DNA from: Lachnospiraceae bacterium AM93-12TA
GTDB lineage: Bacteria; Bacillota; Clostridia; Lachnospirales; Lachnospiraceae
Assembly: GCA_027698105.1 (NCBI GenBank)
Contig: JAQERH010000005.1
Span: forward strand, 35,840 to 99,839
Direction: 5' to 3'
Length of the DNA stretch: 64,000 nt
The notes under the pieces are model-generated. The model saw only the letters and a list, made by a program, of their open reading frames with translations. It made no database searches and was not told the DNA's origin. The position numbers were made by a program, and so were the translations under genes. How positions within the stretch are numbered: the stretch's first letter is position 1; each line of letters starts with the position of its first letter. This document shows, piece by piece, positions 17,261-24,555 of the stretch.

Positions 17261-17320
17261 GGACGCTCTGGAAATGATATAATTCAGGTGTTCAAGCTGA
17301 TTGTATCTTCCGGAGCGTCC
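17261..17320. repeat. Inverted repeat upstream of the integrase gene
   Basis: GGACGCTCTGGAA (17261-17273) and TTCCGGAGCGTCC (17308-17320) are complementary at 12 of 13 positions, separated by 34 AT-rich bases. It lies in the integrase promoter region and could be a regulator site or an RNA hairpin in the leader. Confidence 0.6.
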
Positions 17321-17342
17321 GGTAAGAGAAAATCTATGGAAA

Positions 17343-17376
17343 AGCCGTTCCTGGTTGCAGCCAGGGGCGGTTTTTA
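17343..17376. terminator. Hairpin terminator between rhuM and int
   Basis: GCCG..CCTGG pairs with CCAGG..CGG followed by TTTTTATT on the plus strand; the minus-strand side, after rhuM, also has A/T-rich flanks, so it may end rhuM transcription too. Confidence 0.6.
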
Positions 17377-18375
17377 TTATGAGTGTTTTGGAAGTTCTGG
17401 CAAATCATCAATTACTTCTGCATTGTGTTCAAGGGTTTTTCGATGTTTATCAAATAGTTCATACTGTTTTTTTGCAAAATCATCAGCTTCTTCTCTGGTA
17501 ACAGTACCGTTTGTACTGAGTACCGTTCTTCCCATGAATTGCAGGAAAACATTAAGACGTTGCTCCCAATCACTCATATGCATAGGTATGTGCTGACGGG
17601 CTTGGTCTTCTGCATAATCCAAATACATTGTTACAATGCGGTTTAAATTGTCGATTTCCTCTTTGTTTAAGTAATTTTTAGCAATAGTAACATCCGATTT
17701 TCTTACTTTGCTTCCTTTAAAAGAAGTTAATCCCATATTGTCTTTTGAGGAATTTGCGCGTTCTACTATTAGTTCTGGGGCAGTATGGCCATGAACAGAA
17801 TAATGAAGCTTATTTTGAACAGTTTTAAAAAATTTGTCAGCCTGTTCACTTTTGGGATCATAATCTATAGAAGTAGCGAATATATCTCGCACCTTTAAAT
17901 AGACTCGTTTTTCACTGGCACGGATATCTCGAATACGTTCTAATAATTCATCAAAATAATCGGCTCCAAACTGTTTGGGGTTTTTTAAACGTTCATCATT
18001 GAGCGCAAATCCTTTTTTCATGTATTCAGACAGAACGGAAGATGCCCAATTTCTAAAATGCATACCGATATTATTTCTAACACGATAACCGATAGCCAGA
18101 ATTAGAGAAAGATTGTATACTTTAATGGTCCTTTGAACACTGCGAATACCTTCATTTTGAACTTGTAAATAATTCTTACAAGTTGAATTTTCATCTAATT
18201 CACCATCACCATAAATATTCTTTATATGTGTTGTAATATTTTGAGGCGTTGTTTGGTATAGTTCAGCAATACTCTTCTGGGACATCCAGATAGTTTCATC
18301 GTTAAAGTATGCATCAATTTTTGTATCTCCTTTTTCTGTTTGATATATCAATATATTTCCAGTATTTTCTAGCAT
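17377..18375 (-). CDS. rhuM: RhuM-family protein
   Basis: A 332-residue member of the virulence RhuM family, common on mobile elements. Typical segments are NDETIWMSQKSIAELYQTTP (a helix-turn-helix-like start), YNLSLILAIGYRVRN and RNWASSVLSEYMKKGF, followed by a helical C-terminal half. The molecular function is not established; similar N-termini suggest DNA binding and a regulatory or anti-repressor-like role. AAGGAG precedes the ATG. It lies between integrase and the accessory genes on the lysogeny strand. Confidence 0.85.
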   Translation of the reverse strand: MLENTGNILIYQTEKGDTKIDAYFNDETIWMSQKSIAELYQTTPQNITTHIKNIYGDGELDENSTCKNYLQVQNEGIRSVQRTIKVYNLSLILAIGYRVRNNIGMHFRNWASSVLSEYMKKGFALNDERLKNPKQFGADYFDELLERIRDIRASEKRVYLKVRDIFATSIDYDPKSEQADKFFKTVQNKLHYSVHGHTAPELIVERANSSKDNMGLTSFKGSKVRKSDVTIAKNYLNKEEIDNLNRIVTMYLDYAEDQARQHIPMHMSDWEQRLNVFLQFMGRTVLSTNGTVTREEADDFAKKQYELFDKHRKTLEHNAEVIDDLPELPKHS

Positions 18376-18422
18376 AAACTCTCCTTTGCTTTATCCCGGC
18401 AATTTCATGTTCCTATTTATAT

Positions 18423-18606
18423 GATTAGGTGGGCATTGTTCCGAAGCAGGTGCTTGAAGTATTCCATCTCCAGAGCTGAGTAACCTGATATATTTTCCCA
18501 AGTATAATCAGGAAGATAGCAGGTAACATCTCGAAAACTGCCGTTATCATCTGAGGACTAAAAATATACTTTAACACGCCCGTCAGGTTTCATTTCAGAA
18601 TGGGTA
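18423..18606 (-). pseudogene. Decayed duplicate of the DUF2442 gene
   Basis: This stretch is a near copy of 19610-19795, about 1.2 kb away in the same orientation, at roughly 90% identity by eye. Read on the minus strand it matches the DUF2442 protein from THSEMKPDGRVKVYF onward, but then has an in-frame TAG where the intact gene reads Glu-Thr-Pro. Its N-terminus and start codon are missing; unrelated sequence begins near 18607. It is most simply a remnant of a tandem duplication that carried the Uma2 and DUF4160 region. Confidence 0.8.
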
Positions 18607-18628
18607 AGTGGCTCCCCTGCAGCAGGGG

Positions 18629-19174
18629 CTATTCTAAAAGCCCCGCTATGCAGATGGAGAGCTGCTTCTGATAAATTTCCGCTTTCAGCTCCGCCGAAAA
18701 AGGAACAATAACAGGTGCGCTGTCTTCCTCAAAATAGTATTTTGTCGTACACTCCTTAACCGGATCTACAATCCAGTATTCTCGGACACCAGCGTCCATG
18801 TAAAGTCCGGCTTTCCACACATAGTCCATTTTCCGACTGGAAGGAGATACAATTTCCACAATCAGATCCGGAGCTCCGGAGCAGCCACGGTCTGTCAGCT
18901 TGGACTTATCGCAGATAACGGAAACATCCGGCTCCACCCAGTTCTTATCCTCTGCATCCAGATTGACGGCGAAGGGAGAGGGGTAGACCTCGCAGTTTCC
19001 TTTTTGCGAAACAATGTAGTTATCAATTTGTTTGGAAAGCTGAAAACACAATTTTTGATGAATCCGGCTGGGCGGAGCCATCGCATAAAACTGGCCGTTA
19101 ATTAGTTCGGCCCGTTCACCTTCTGGAAGATTCCAGTAATCATCGGAAGTATAGAGTTCTTTTTTGAGTAACAT
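18629..19174 (-). CDS. Uma2-family (DUF820) putative endonuclease
   Basis: A 181-residue PD-(D/E)XK-fold protein. The conserved layout is seen: YWNLPEGERAELINGQFYAM, WVEPDVSVICDKSK, and GAPDLIVEIVSPSS followed by a Lys/Tyr-containing helix. Uma2 proteins are abundant in cyanobacteria and scattered in Firmicutes; they are presumed nucleases with unknown targets. A perfect AGGAGG precedes the ATG. Its place in the accessory interval of the lysogeny module suggests a cargo gene expressed from the prophage. Confidence 0.85.
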   Translation of the reverse strand: MLLKKELYTSDDYWNLPEGERAELINGQFYAMAPPSRIHQKLCFQLSKQIDNYIVSQKGNCEVYPSPFAVNLDAEDKNWVEPDVSVICDKSKLTDRGCSGAPDLIVEIVSPSSRKMDYVWKAGLYMDAGVREYWIVDPVKECTTKYYFEEDSAPVIVPFSAELKAEIYQKQLSICIAGLLE

Positions 19175-19298
19175 AGGAACCTCCTTTTAAACATACAAAT
19201 TAAATTCAAGTCTACAAGGGCGTGGCAGTTGTCCAGGTGAGAATACTATATTATTAAGGTGTGTTCCCTGGGACAGGAAAGCTGAAGGAAACATTGCA

Positions 19299-19577
19299 TT
19301 AGCAGTAATAAGTAATTTCACCGAAATGCTCGACCCACTGTTCAATAATCTCATCACTGTTGGCCTCAATCATTCTCATGATACTTCGTAAAACTTTGAA
19401 TGAAAGATTGGCGGAATTTTTTGCGAGGAGAGTTTTTCCTGTACTGGTAATCCAGACTTTTGTTCCAGCAGCAGTTGCACGTCCTTCTGCAATATGGACA
19501 TGGATTGGTTCGAGAGGTTTTCCCTCGTTGGACCAGAAGTAAACGGTATAGGAGCCGATCTTAAAGATTTGAGGCAT
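19299..19577 (-). CDS. DUF4160 protein
   Basis: A 92-residue protein with the family start PQIFKIGSYTVYFWSNEG and the conserved EPIHVHIAEG segment. DUF4160 genes are nearly always found next to DUF2442 genes, as here, where they overlap by 17 bases. The pair has the size and arrangement of a toxin-antitoxin unit, but the activity is not established to my knowledge. GGAGGGAGGG lies before the ATG; a TTG two codons earlier is less likely. Confidence 0.8.
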   Translation of the reverse strand: MPQIFKIGSYTVYFWSNEGKPLEPIHVHIAEGRATAAGTKVWITSTGKTLLAKNSANLSFKVLRSIMRMIEANSDEIIEQWVEHFGEITYYC

Positions 19578-19833
19578 TTTCAAACCCTCCCTCCTGCGAA
19601 AACTCTATGATCAGGTGGGCATTGTTCCGAAGCAGGTGCTTGAAGTATTCCATCTCCAGAGCTGAGTAACCTGATATATTTTCCCAGGTATAATCAGGAA
19701 GATAGCAGGTAGCGTTCCGAAAACCACCGTTATCATCCGGAGTTTCAAAATACACTTTAACACGTCCGTCCGGCTTCATTTCAGAATGAGTAATTTCAGT
19801 GTCATCGTTTAAAGTCATATATGGATACATCAT
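19561..19833 (-). CDS. DUF2442 protein
   Basis: A 90-residue acidic partner of the DUF4160 protein. It carries the DNA/protein-binding-like pattern WENISGYSALEMEYFKHLL. AGGAGG precedes ATGATG at 19833. It is the first gene of the two-gene unit, as antitoxins often are. A mutated second copy of its 3' two thirds lies at 18423-18606. Confidence 0.8.
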   Translation of the reverse strand: MMYPYMTLNDDTEITHSEMKPDGRVKVYFETPDDNGGFRNATCYLPDYTWENISGYSALEMEYFKHLLRNNAHLIIEFSQEGGFENASNL

Positions 19834-19874
19834 AAATAATTTACCTCCTTGCAAGGCGTCATAATAAAAGTTTT

Positions 19875-20348
19875 TTACTTTACAGAAAAATATTCGTACA
19901 CCTGAAGTGCCGGTTCAAACTGGATAAAATAGTTGTCCACCATCACACCTGTTCCATAAATCTGTCTATAGCATTCCAGAGCATCCGTTAAAGTATCCTC
20001 TGATATCCCTAAATATTCAGCAATTTCATAACGGTTGGTGCAGTGATTTTGGAAAGCATTTAAAATTCTAATTAGCCCTATTCTCTTATTGTAAGACCAG
20101 AGGCGGGCTGTCCGTTCCTGCTTACGGGCATTAATTGTATCCTGTTTCAAAATATTTCCAACGCTGGTATAGTGATGGCCTAACTCTTCGGCGATTGTAT
20201 CAGCGGTTTTGGATGAAACCATCCCTTCTTTTATCGCAATGGAGCCATCTACATAAAGACCACATAAGCGTTCACTATTAAAATTTATATAATCAATGGC
20301 AATTCCGTTATCACAAGCTTCTTGTTCAAGCTGTTCTTTGTCAGTCAC
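19875..20348 (-). CDS. immA: ImmA/IrrE-family putative metalloprotease
   Basis: A 157-residue protein that follows the repressor gene. In the ICEBs1 model, ImmA cleaves the repressor ImmR to induce excision. The helix TIAEELGHHYT occupies the place of the HExxH zinc motif, but the first His is Glu (EELGHH), a variant I believe is common in phage relatives. The C-terminal half is helical and may sense signals. A GTG start with GGAG upstream is used. It is only 15 bases from the repressor gene, so the two are co-transcribed. Confidence 0.8.
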   Translation of the reverse strand: MTDKEQLEQEACDNGIAIDYINFNSERLCGLYVDGSIAIKEGMVSSKTADTIAEELGHHYTSVGNILKQDTINARKQERTARLWSYNKRIGLIRILNAFQNHCTNRYEIAEYLGISEDTLTDALECYRQIYGTGVMVDNYFIQFEPALQVYEYFSVK

Positions 20349-20363
20349 TATTATCAGCTCCTA

Positions 20364-20666
20364 TTATTTATTACGTCTGTTCTTAACGAATTCGGCATAG
20401 GCACGGATATCGTCTAATTCATCCTCTGTAAATTCGTCACCATCAAAATGGGCAGCAATAGTAGAAGAATATGGAATATCATCAAAGTCGTTTAACGTAA
20501 GTCCCAACACTCTTGCAACGGCTTTTAAAGTTTCCAATTTAGGATCCTTTGTCGCCCCACTTAATATTTTGTTTAGTGTTCCAACGGGTACACCAGATAA
20601 TTTTGATAATTCTTCAGTAGTGAGTCCGATTCTTTTTTTATATTCATTAATTTTTTCAAGTCCCAT
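20364..20666 (-). CDS. CI-like XRE repressor
   Basis: A 100-residue protein with an HTH_3 domain at the N-terminus (IGLTTEELSKLSGVPVGTLN KIL) and an acidic C-terminal tail. It should maintain lysogeny by binding the TTTACCG-type sites in the divergent region just upstream. GGAGG precedes the ATG. It is the first gene of the leftward repressor-immA unit and is divergent from the Cro-like gene. Confidence 0.88.
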   Translation of the reverse strand: MGLEKINEYKKRIGLTTEELSKLSGVPVGTLNKILSGATKDPKLETLKAVARVLGLTLNDFDDIPYSSTIAAHFDGDEFTEDELDDIRAYAEFVKNRRNK

Positions 20667-20688
20667 AGCAATCCTCCATCATGGAAAT

Positions 20689-20813
20689 ATTTTACCGCTA
20701 ATTATCAATTAAGTCAATGTTTTTTACCGTTATTTATAATTATTTTACCACAAACGGTTGACATTTACCGTTAAAGGATGTATGATATAGCCACAACAAC
20801 CGTTGACGGTTAG
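20689..20813. promoter_or_regulatory. Divergent CI/Cro promoter-operator region
   Basis: Two canonical promoters face away from each other. Leftward (repressor): TTGACT (complement of 20712-20717), 17 bases, TAAAAT (complement of 20689-20694). Rightward (Cro side): TTGACA (20758-20763), 17 bases, TATGAT (20781-20786). The motif TTTACCG or a one-base variant occurs at 20691, 20723, 20744 and 20764. A further AACCGTTGACGGTT (20798-20811) is nearly palindromic. Several sites overlap promoter boxes, as expected for operators of a lysis-lysogeny switch. Confidence 0.85.
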
Positions 20814-20827
20814 AAAGGAGTTTACCA

Positions 20828-21049
20828 ATGCATAGAATTTTGAGAGCAGAAATGGTGAAATGCAATAGAACCATTTTGCAGTTGGCTTCAGAAATGGGAA
20901 TATCTGAAAAAACTTTAAGAAATAAAATTAATGGAGATACAGATTTTACTCTTCCAGAAGCCCAAACCATAAGAAGGCTTCTTGGCACAAAACTTACATT
21001 AGATGAGTTATTTGAAGTGGAAGAAAAAGAGCATAGGCATGACCGTTGA
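20828..21049 (+). CDS. Cro-like HTH protein
   Basis: A 73-residue DNA-binding protein with an HTH (LQLASEMGISEKTLRNKING) followed by a second helical pair and an acidic tail. It is first in the rightward transcript, directly after the operator region, the position of cro. AAAGGAG precedes the ATG. Confidence 0.85.
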   Translation: MHRILRAEMVKCNRTILQLASEMGISEKTLRNKINGDTDFTLPEAQTIRRLLGTKLTLDELFEVEEKEHRHDR

Positions 21050-21076
21050 GGAGCTGCTGAGGGGAGGTGAGAAGTA

Positions 21077-21232
21077 GTGCATCATTTGATGATTAAAGAA
21101 ACTTCAAATGGATTTGAGTTAAGCCTTGATGAGAAGAAAATCCATAATGTAGAAGAATATGAAATCACCAAAAGCTCTACGAAACAGGGCACGGCAGAGC
21201 TTCTGGTGAAGATATTGGTTAAATATCCTTAG
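21077..21232 (+). CDS. Small early phage protein (51 aa)
   Basis: Read from a GTG after GGGGAGGTGAG. The product is charged, soluble and ends in ELLVKILVKYP. No family recognised. The spacing and codon quality support a real gene; its 3' end overlaps the convergent DUF2513 gene by 4 bases. Confidence 0.6.
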   Translation: MHHLMIKETSNGFELSLDEKKIHNVEEYEITKSSTKQGTAELLVKILVKYP

Positions 21233-21594
21233 CCAAGGAAATGCTTTAGTGCAATATTTTTTGCAAGTTCCATAAGAATTGGAAGCGATGCATCGGCCCC
21301 TTTGGAAATTACTTTTTTCCATAGAGAATCGCTTCGGATGTTGGCTAAGAATTCATGCCCATACGGAGTGAGGTCGGAAACAATAATAGTTTCTCCACCA
21401 TCGTAATAATGGACACCTTGAATAAGTCCAGATTGGCTCGCCAGTCTTATGTGGTAGATGATTTCTTCGTGGCTGAGTTCAGCCAAATATTCAGAATCAA
21501 AGCTATTTTCTTCGTATTCCCAGGGAGTATGGAAGTTACATTTTTCCTCAACAGTTAGAAGTATAGCACGGAGGCAATCAGGATTTAATTTCAT
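21229..21594 (-). CDS. DUF2513 protein
   Basis: A 121-residue protein of the DUF2513 family. It begins MKLNPDCLRAILLTVEEKC and contains the typical HEEIIYHIRLASQSGLI and DLTPYGHEFLANIRS segments, which look like a winged-helix fold. DUF2513 proteins are frequent in Firmicute prophages near the switch; their role is unknown, perhaps regulatory. The internal ATG at 21594 is chosen because AAAGGAAC lies just before it and the upstream extension looks non-family. It runs against the surrounding early genes. Confidence 0.8.
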   Translation of the reverse strand: MKLNPDCLRAILLTVEEKCNFHTPWEYEENSFDSEYLAELSHEEIIYHIRLASQSGLIQGVHYYDGGETIIVSDLTPYGHEFLANIRSDSLWKKVISKGADASLPILMELAKNIALKHFLG

Positions 21595-21735
21595 GATAAT
21601 GTTCCTTTCTAATTTCGTACTCGGCCTGGCGGGGCCTATGAACAGTATAAGATGAGCAGATAGGAAAAGCAAGGTATGGGAGAAGAAATTTCCAGTGAGA
21701 GTATCGAGGAGCTACTGAAACAGGAGGTGAGAAGC

Positions 21736-21930
21736 ATGTTTTTAGAAAACCATGACTATGCAATGGAAAATGGAGAAATTTTCCCCAGAGAGAAAGTCAG
21801 CGAGCTTGTCCAAGAGATTTTAAACAAGTTCGCTGAAGAAGGGCTGAGCGTTGACGAGGCGAAGCTTATATTGCAACGTACCATAGATGTGGTTGGTCAA
21901 TTTTCCATAGTAAAAATTAAAGATTTTTGA
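21736..21930 (+). CDS. Small early phage protein (64 aa)
   Basis: A helical acidic protein with FPREKVSELVQEILNKFAEE. The ATG at 21736 has AGGAGGTGAG upstream; an alternative in-frame start at 21676 would add an IEELLK-containing tail that is a repeated module in this region (see findings). Function unknown. Confidence 0.6.
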   Translation: MFLENHDYAMENGEIFPREKVSELVQEILNKFAEEGLSVDEAKLILQRTIDVVGQFSIVKIKDF

Positions 21931-22510
21931 GAATCATTTCTTGCAAAGAATAGGAGATACTTAAAAGTTCTTTATCCTTGGTAGCATATTTTAAAACTGG
22001 GAGAGAAGCCGCCGCTGTTAAATCAAGTATAAATTCTTCTCTATATGTTTTAACAGCACTTTTGTATTTAATGGAAAATCTCACAGGTCGATTTATTTTT
22101 GTGAAATCTAAGTAGCAGGTTTTCGATTGACCTGGAGCAATCAGGCATTTTGATAAATCTTCTATGTAGTTTTTAGAATTGTGAGTTCCATAACAATTAG
22201 AAAAATCAAAATCAGTTTTAAATTCAAGCATCTGCGCTGATGATTGTCCATAATTTTTTACAACAAGATAGAACATAGGCATTCCAGGATTAAATGTGCT
22301 GGTATAGACAGATACAATAGGGCGGCTTGATTCTTCTATCATTTTGTTTGATTGTCGCAACGTGAAAATAGAAATGAGAATGGCTATAAAACCCACAGTG
22401 GTTGAAAGTATTATACCACTGATCTGAACCCAGTCAGATGGAGTTAAAGAAGAAAAAAATGAAGTGGTTTGTAAGTTGGCTGATGAAGTGGTGGCGATAG
22501 TACATAGCAT
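21917..22510 (-). CDS. Single-pass membrane protein of unknown function
   Basis: A 197-residue product with one strong membrane helix at about residues 28-50 (VQISGIILSTTVGFIAILIS) and a soluble C-terminal domain with beta-rich character (RPIVSVYTSTFNPGMPMFYL). AAGGAG precedes the ATG. It is lower in GC than neighbours and runs against the early operon, features of a lysogenic-conversion (moron) gene. Superinfection exclusion or defence is possible but only inferred. Confidence 0.65.
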   Translation of the reverse strand: MLCTIATTSSANLQTTSFFSSLTPSDWVQISGIILSTTVGFIAILISIFTLRQSNKMIEESSRPIVSVYTSTFNPGMPMFYLVVKNYGQSSAQMLEFKTDFDFSNCYGTHNSKNYIEDLSKCLIAPGQSKTCYLDFTKINRPVRFSIKYKSAVKTYREEFILDLTAAASLPVLKYATKDKELLSISYSLQEMILKNL

Positions 22511-22675
22511 TTGTATAGTCTCCTTTGAATTATTGGGTAGATTGTAACATAAAAATATGGAATTTTCCAGAAGCCATCGAGGAGCTGCTGAAGTAGGGAG
22601 GTGAGAGAAAACTACAATAGTTCAACTTGTACAACCCGTCTTGCATAAAATTTAGCAGAGAAGGAGGAGAACAGT

Positions 22676-22831
22676 ATGAAAGAAGCAACCATTACAAATT
22701 GCATTGATATTCATGGACAAGAGTACCGAATCGAGGAACTGTCAGAGGAAAAGCGAAAGCAGGTAGCTATGCTGCTGTCAGACCGATTTATGGAGATGGC
22801 AGGATACAGAAGAAAGGTGTGTGACGAATGA
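22676..22831 (+). CDS. Small early phage protein (51 aa)
   Basis: Starts after GGAGGAG and reads as a Glu/Lys-rich helical protein with CIDIHGQEYRIEELSEEKRK near its N-terminus. It overlaps the next gene by ATGA, so translation is coupled. Family unknown. Confidence 0.65.
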   Translation: MKEATITNCIDIHGQEYRIEELSEEKRKQVAMLLSDRFMEMAGYRRKVCDE

Positions 22832-23001
22832 GAAAGAGAGATACAGTCCCGGAGCACCCGCTCCGGGTAGCACAGAGGGAAAATGTGGCGCTGAAAGACG
22901 AAGTGAAGTTTCTTCATGAGGCCCTGTTTTTCACAGAGATTTTGGCCGCCGGTTTCTTCGGGGCATTCCTGGCCATTTTGCATGTGGTTGGGTGGCTGTA
23001 A
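22828..23001 (+). CDS. Small phage membrane protein (57 aa)
   Basis: A charged N-terminal half (coiled-coil-like, RENVALKDEVKFLHEALF) followed by a C-terminal hydrophobic helix ending HVVGWL. Coupled to the preceding gene through ATGA. Function unknown. Confidence 0.65.
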   Translation: MRKRDTVPEHPLRVAQRENVALKDEVKFLHEALFFTEILAAGFFGAFLAILHVVGWL

Positions 23002-23016
23002 CAGGAGGTGACAAGG

Positions 23017-23154
23017 ATGTGGCTGATTTTTTTAATTAGCATGCTGGTGATTGCAGTGGCAGCGCTTGGAGTTGTCTGGACTGCCAGCAAGGTATTTTTA
23101 TCAATCAGGCGAAACGAAAGAAAATTCAATCAGGAGGAAAAGGAAAATGAATAA
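23017..23154 (+). CDS. Small phage membrane protein (45 aa)
   Basis: An N-terminal membrane helix (MWLIFLISMLVIAVAALGVV) followed by a basic and then acidic tail. It starts after AGGAGGTG and overlaps the start of the SPFH gene by 8 bases. Three small membrane or helix-rich genes in a row precede the SPFH scaffold gene, which suggests a membrane-related set. Confidence 0.65.
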   Translation: MWLIFLISMLVIAVAALGVVWTASKVFLSIRRNERKFNQEEKENE

Positions 23155-24037
23155 GGGACTGGTCGTAGGTTTAGTAGCAGCTGTAGCAGTAGCAGGAGGC
23201 GTATATACCGTTAAATCAATCGAGCATGTAGGGCAGGGAGAGGTCGGAGTTGTCTGGACTGCGAAGAACGGAGTAGAGGGAACACTGGATTCCGGATGGC
23301 ATTTTGTAGGCCCTCTTACACGGGTAAAAAACTACCCAATTTCACAGTAGCAGCTGGTTCTGAGTAACAACCCAGAAGATTATAACGAAAAGAAACACGC
23401 AGACTGGCATGTGGATGCTCCGGCAGATGGCGGAATGGTAAAAATGAATCTGACAGTCAACTATAACTTCATTCCAGAGCGAGTGACAGACCTCTATGCA
23501 AGGTTTAATGGCATGGATGGGGAGGCTATTGTAGACAGCAGAGTGCAGAATTCCATTGTAGCCTACATAAAAGAAGTGACACCACAGTTTTCCGTAATGG
23601 ATATTTACAGCGATAAGCGGGCGGAGGTAAGCAAAGCGGTAACAGAATACTTAGACGGAAAACTGAATGATGAGTATGGAATCCATGTTTCCTCTGCGCT
23701 GATCATCGATGTTCAGCTGGATGAAACGCTTCAGGCGAAGATCCAGGCAAAGGAACAGGCAAAACAGGACGCAGAAAAGGCAGAACTGGACAAGCAGACA
23801 GCAGTTGCTCAGGGAGAAGCCAATAAGGCTCAGGCTCAGGCAGAGGCAGAGGTAAAAAGAATTAATGCAGAAGCGGAGGCAGAACAGACCAAGATTAAAG
23901 CCCAGGCAGAGGCAGAAGCAAACCGATTATTAAATCAGTCTATTACACCAGAGTTGATCCAGATGAAAGAGGCAGAGGCCAGATTGAAACATGGATGGGT
24001 AACCGTTCAGGGGGCCGAAGCTGTAGTAACAAAATAA
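23147..24037 (+). pseudogene. Prohibitin/SPFH-domain protein interrupted by an in-frame TAG
   Basis: The full frame would give 296 residues: an N-terminal membrane helix, an SPFH/band-7 domain and a long Ala/Glu/Gln/Lys coiled coil (KAQAQAEAEVKRINAEAEAE). Codon 68 (23348-23350) is TAG between two CAG codons, and the same frame continues without other lesions, so the open frames 23147-23350 and 23411-24037 are one gene. SPFH proteins form membrane scaffolds; versions in phages may act at the host membrane. Without suppression only a 67-residue peptide and perhaps an internally initiated soluble part would be made. AGGAGG precedes the ATG. Confidence 0.85.
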
Positions 24038-24225
24038 TGGGGAAGCGGATAGAAGACGCAACCTGTCGGGACTGCCGTGGCTGGTTCTGGTGTATGGAAG
24101 CCAGCCGCCTGTACCCGTGTAAGGAATTCAAAGAAAAAAGGCCCGCCGGTTGCCGCCGGGCAGGGCCAAAGAAAAATAATCACAAGAAAAGTGTAAACCG
24201 AAATAGGAGGAAAAGCAAGTGGTAA
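24037..24225 (+). CDS. Cys-rich basic small phage protein (62 aa)
   Basis: The ATG overlaps the SPFH stop codon (TAATG). The product has a Cys pattern CRDCRGWFWC...C...C that could bind zinc, then a very basic tail. Family unknown; such proteins may bind nucleic acid. Confidence 0.6.
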   Translation: MGKRIEDATCRDCRGWFWCMEASRLYPCKEFKEKRPAGCRRAGPKKNNHKKSVNRNRRKSKW

Positions 24226-24536
24226 AAGGTTTCATTTTGGCAGAAGGTAAAAAGAGGACAATGAAAGAATGCGATATATTATTTTGTGTCGGTGTAAAGT
24301 CGACAGAAAAAAATGATATAAACCATCAAGTTGAAGTGCAGAGACTTTTGATAGGAGGCGGTATAGGATGCGGAGATTTTATTGCGTCATTTGGAGAGGC
24401 TGCCGCAGAAGTCATAGTGGAATTAGCAGAAGAAAAACCTGAAAGGGCACTAGCCATGTCTACTTTGTTCTTAGAATCTTTCCGAAGAAGTTTCAAAACT
24501 GCAATAAGGCAGCAGAAGGATAAAAAAGAGGAGTAG
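24219..24536 (+). CDS. Hypothetical phage protein (105 aa)
   Basis: A GTG start 8 bases after AGGAGG. The protein is mixed alpha/beta with GGGIGCGDFIASFGEAAAE and an amphipathic C-terminus. It overlaps the preceding gene by 7 bases. No family recognised. Confidence 0.65.
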   Translation: MVKGFILAEGKKRTMKECDILFCVGVKSTEKNDINHQVEVQRLLIGGGIGCGDFIASFGEAAAEVIVELAEEKPERALAMSTLFLESFRRSFKTAIRQQKDKKEE

Positions 24537-24555
24537 TCCTATAGGGAGAAAAGAG

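Noticed and set aside
23147..24037. Amber recoding (TAG read as Gln) as a phage-wide code
   Set aside because: Other prophage genes, for example the helicase loader and both Fst-like toxins, end with TAG, so TAG is an ordinary stop here.
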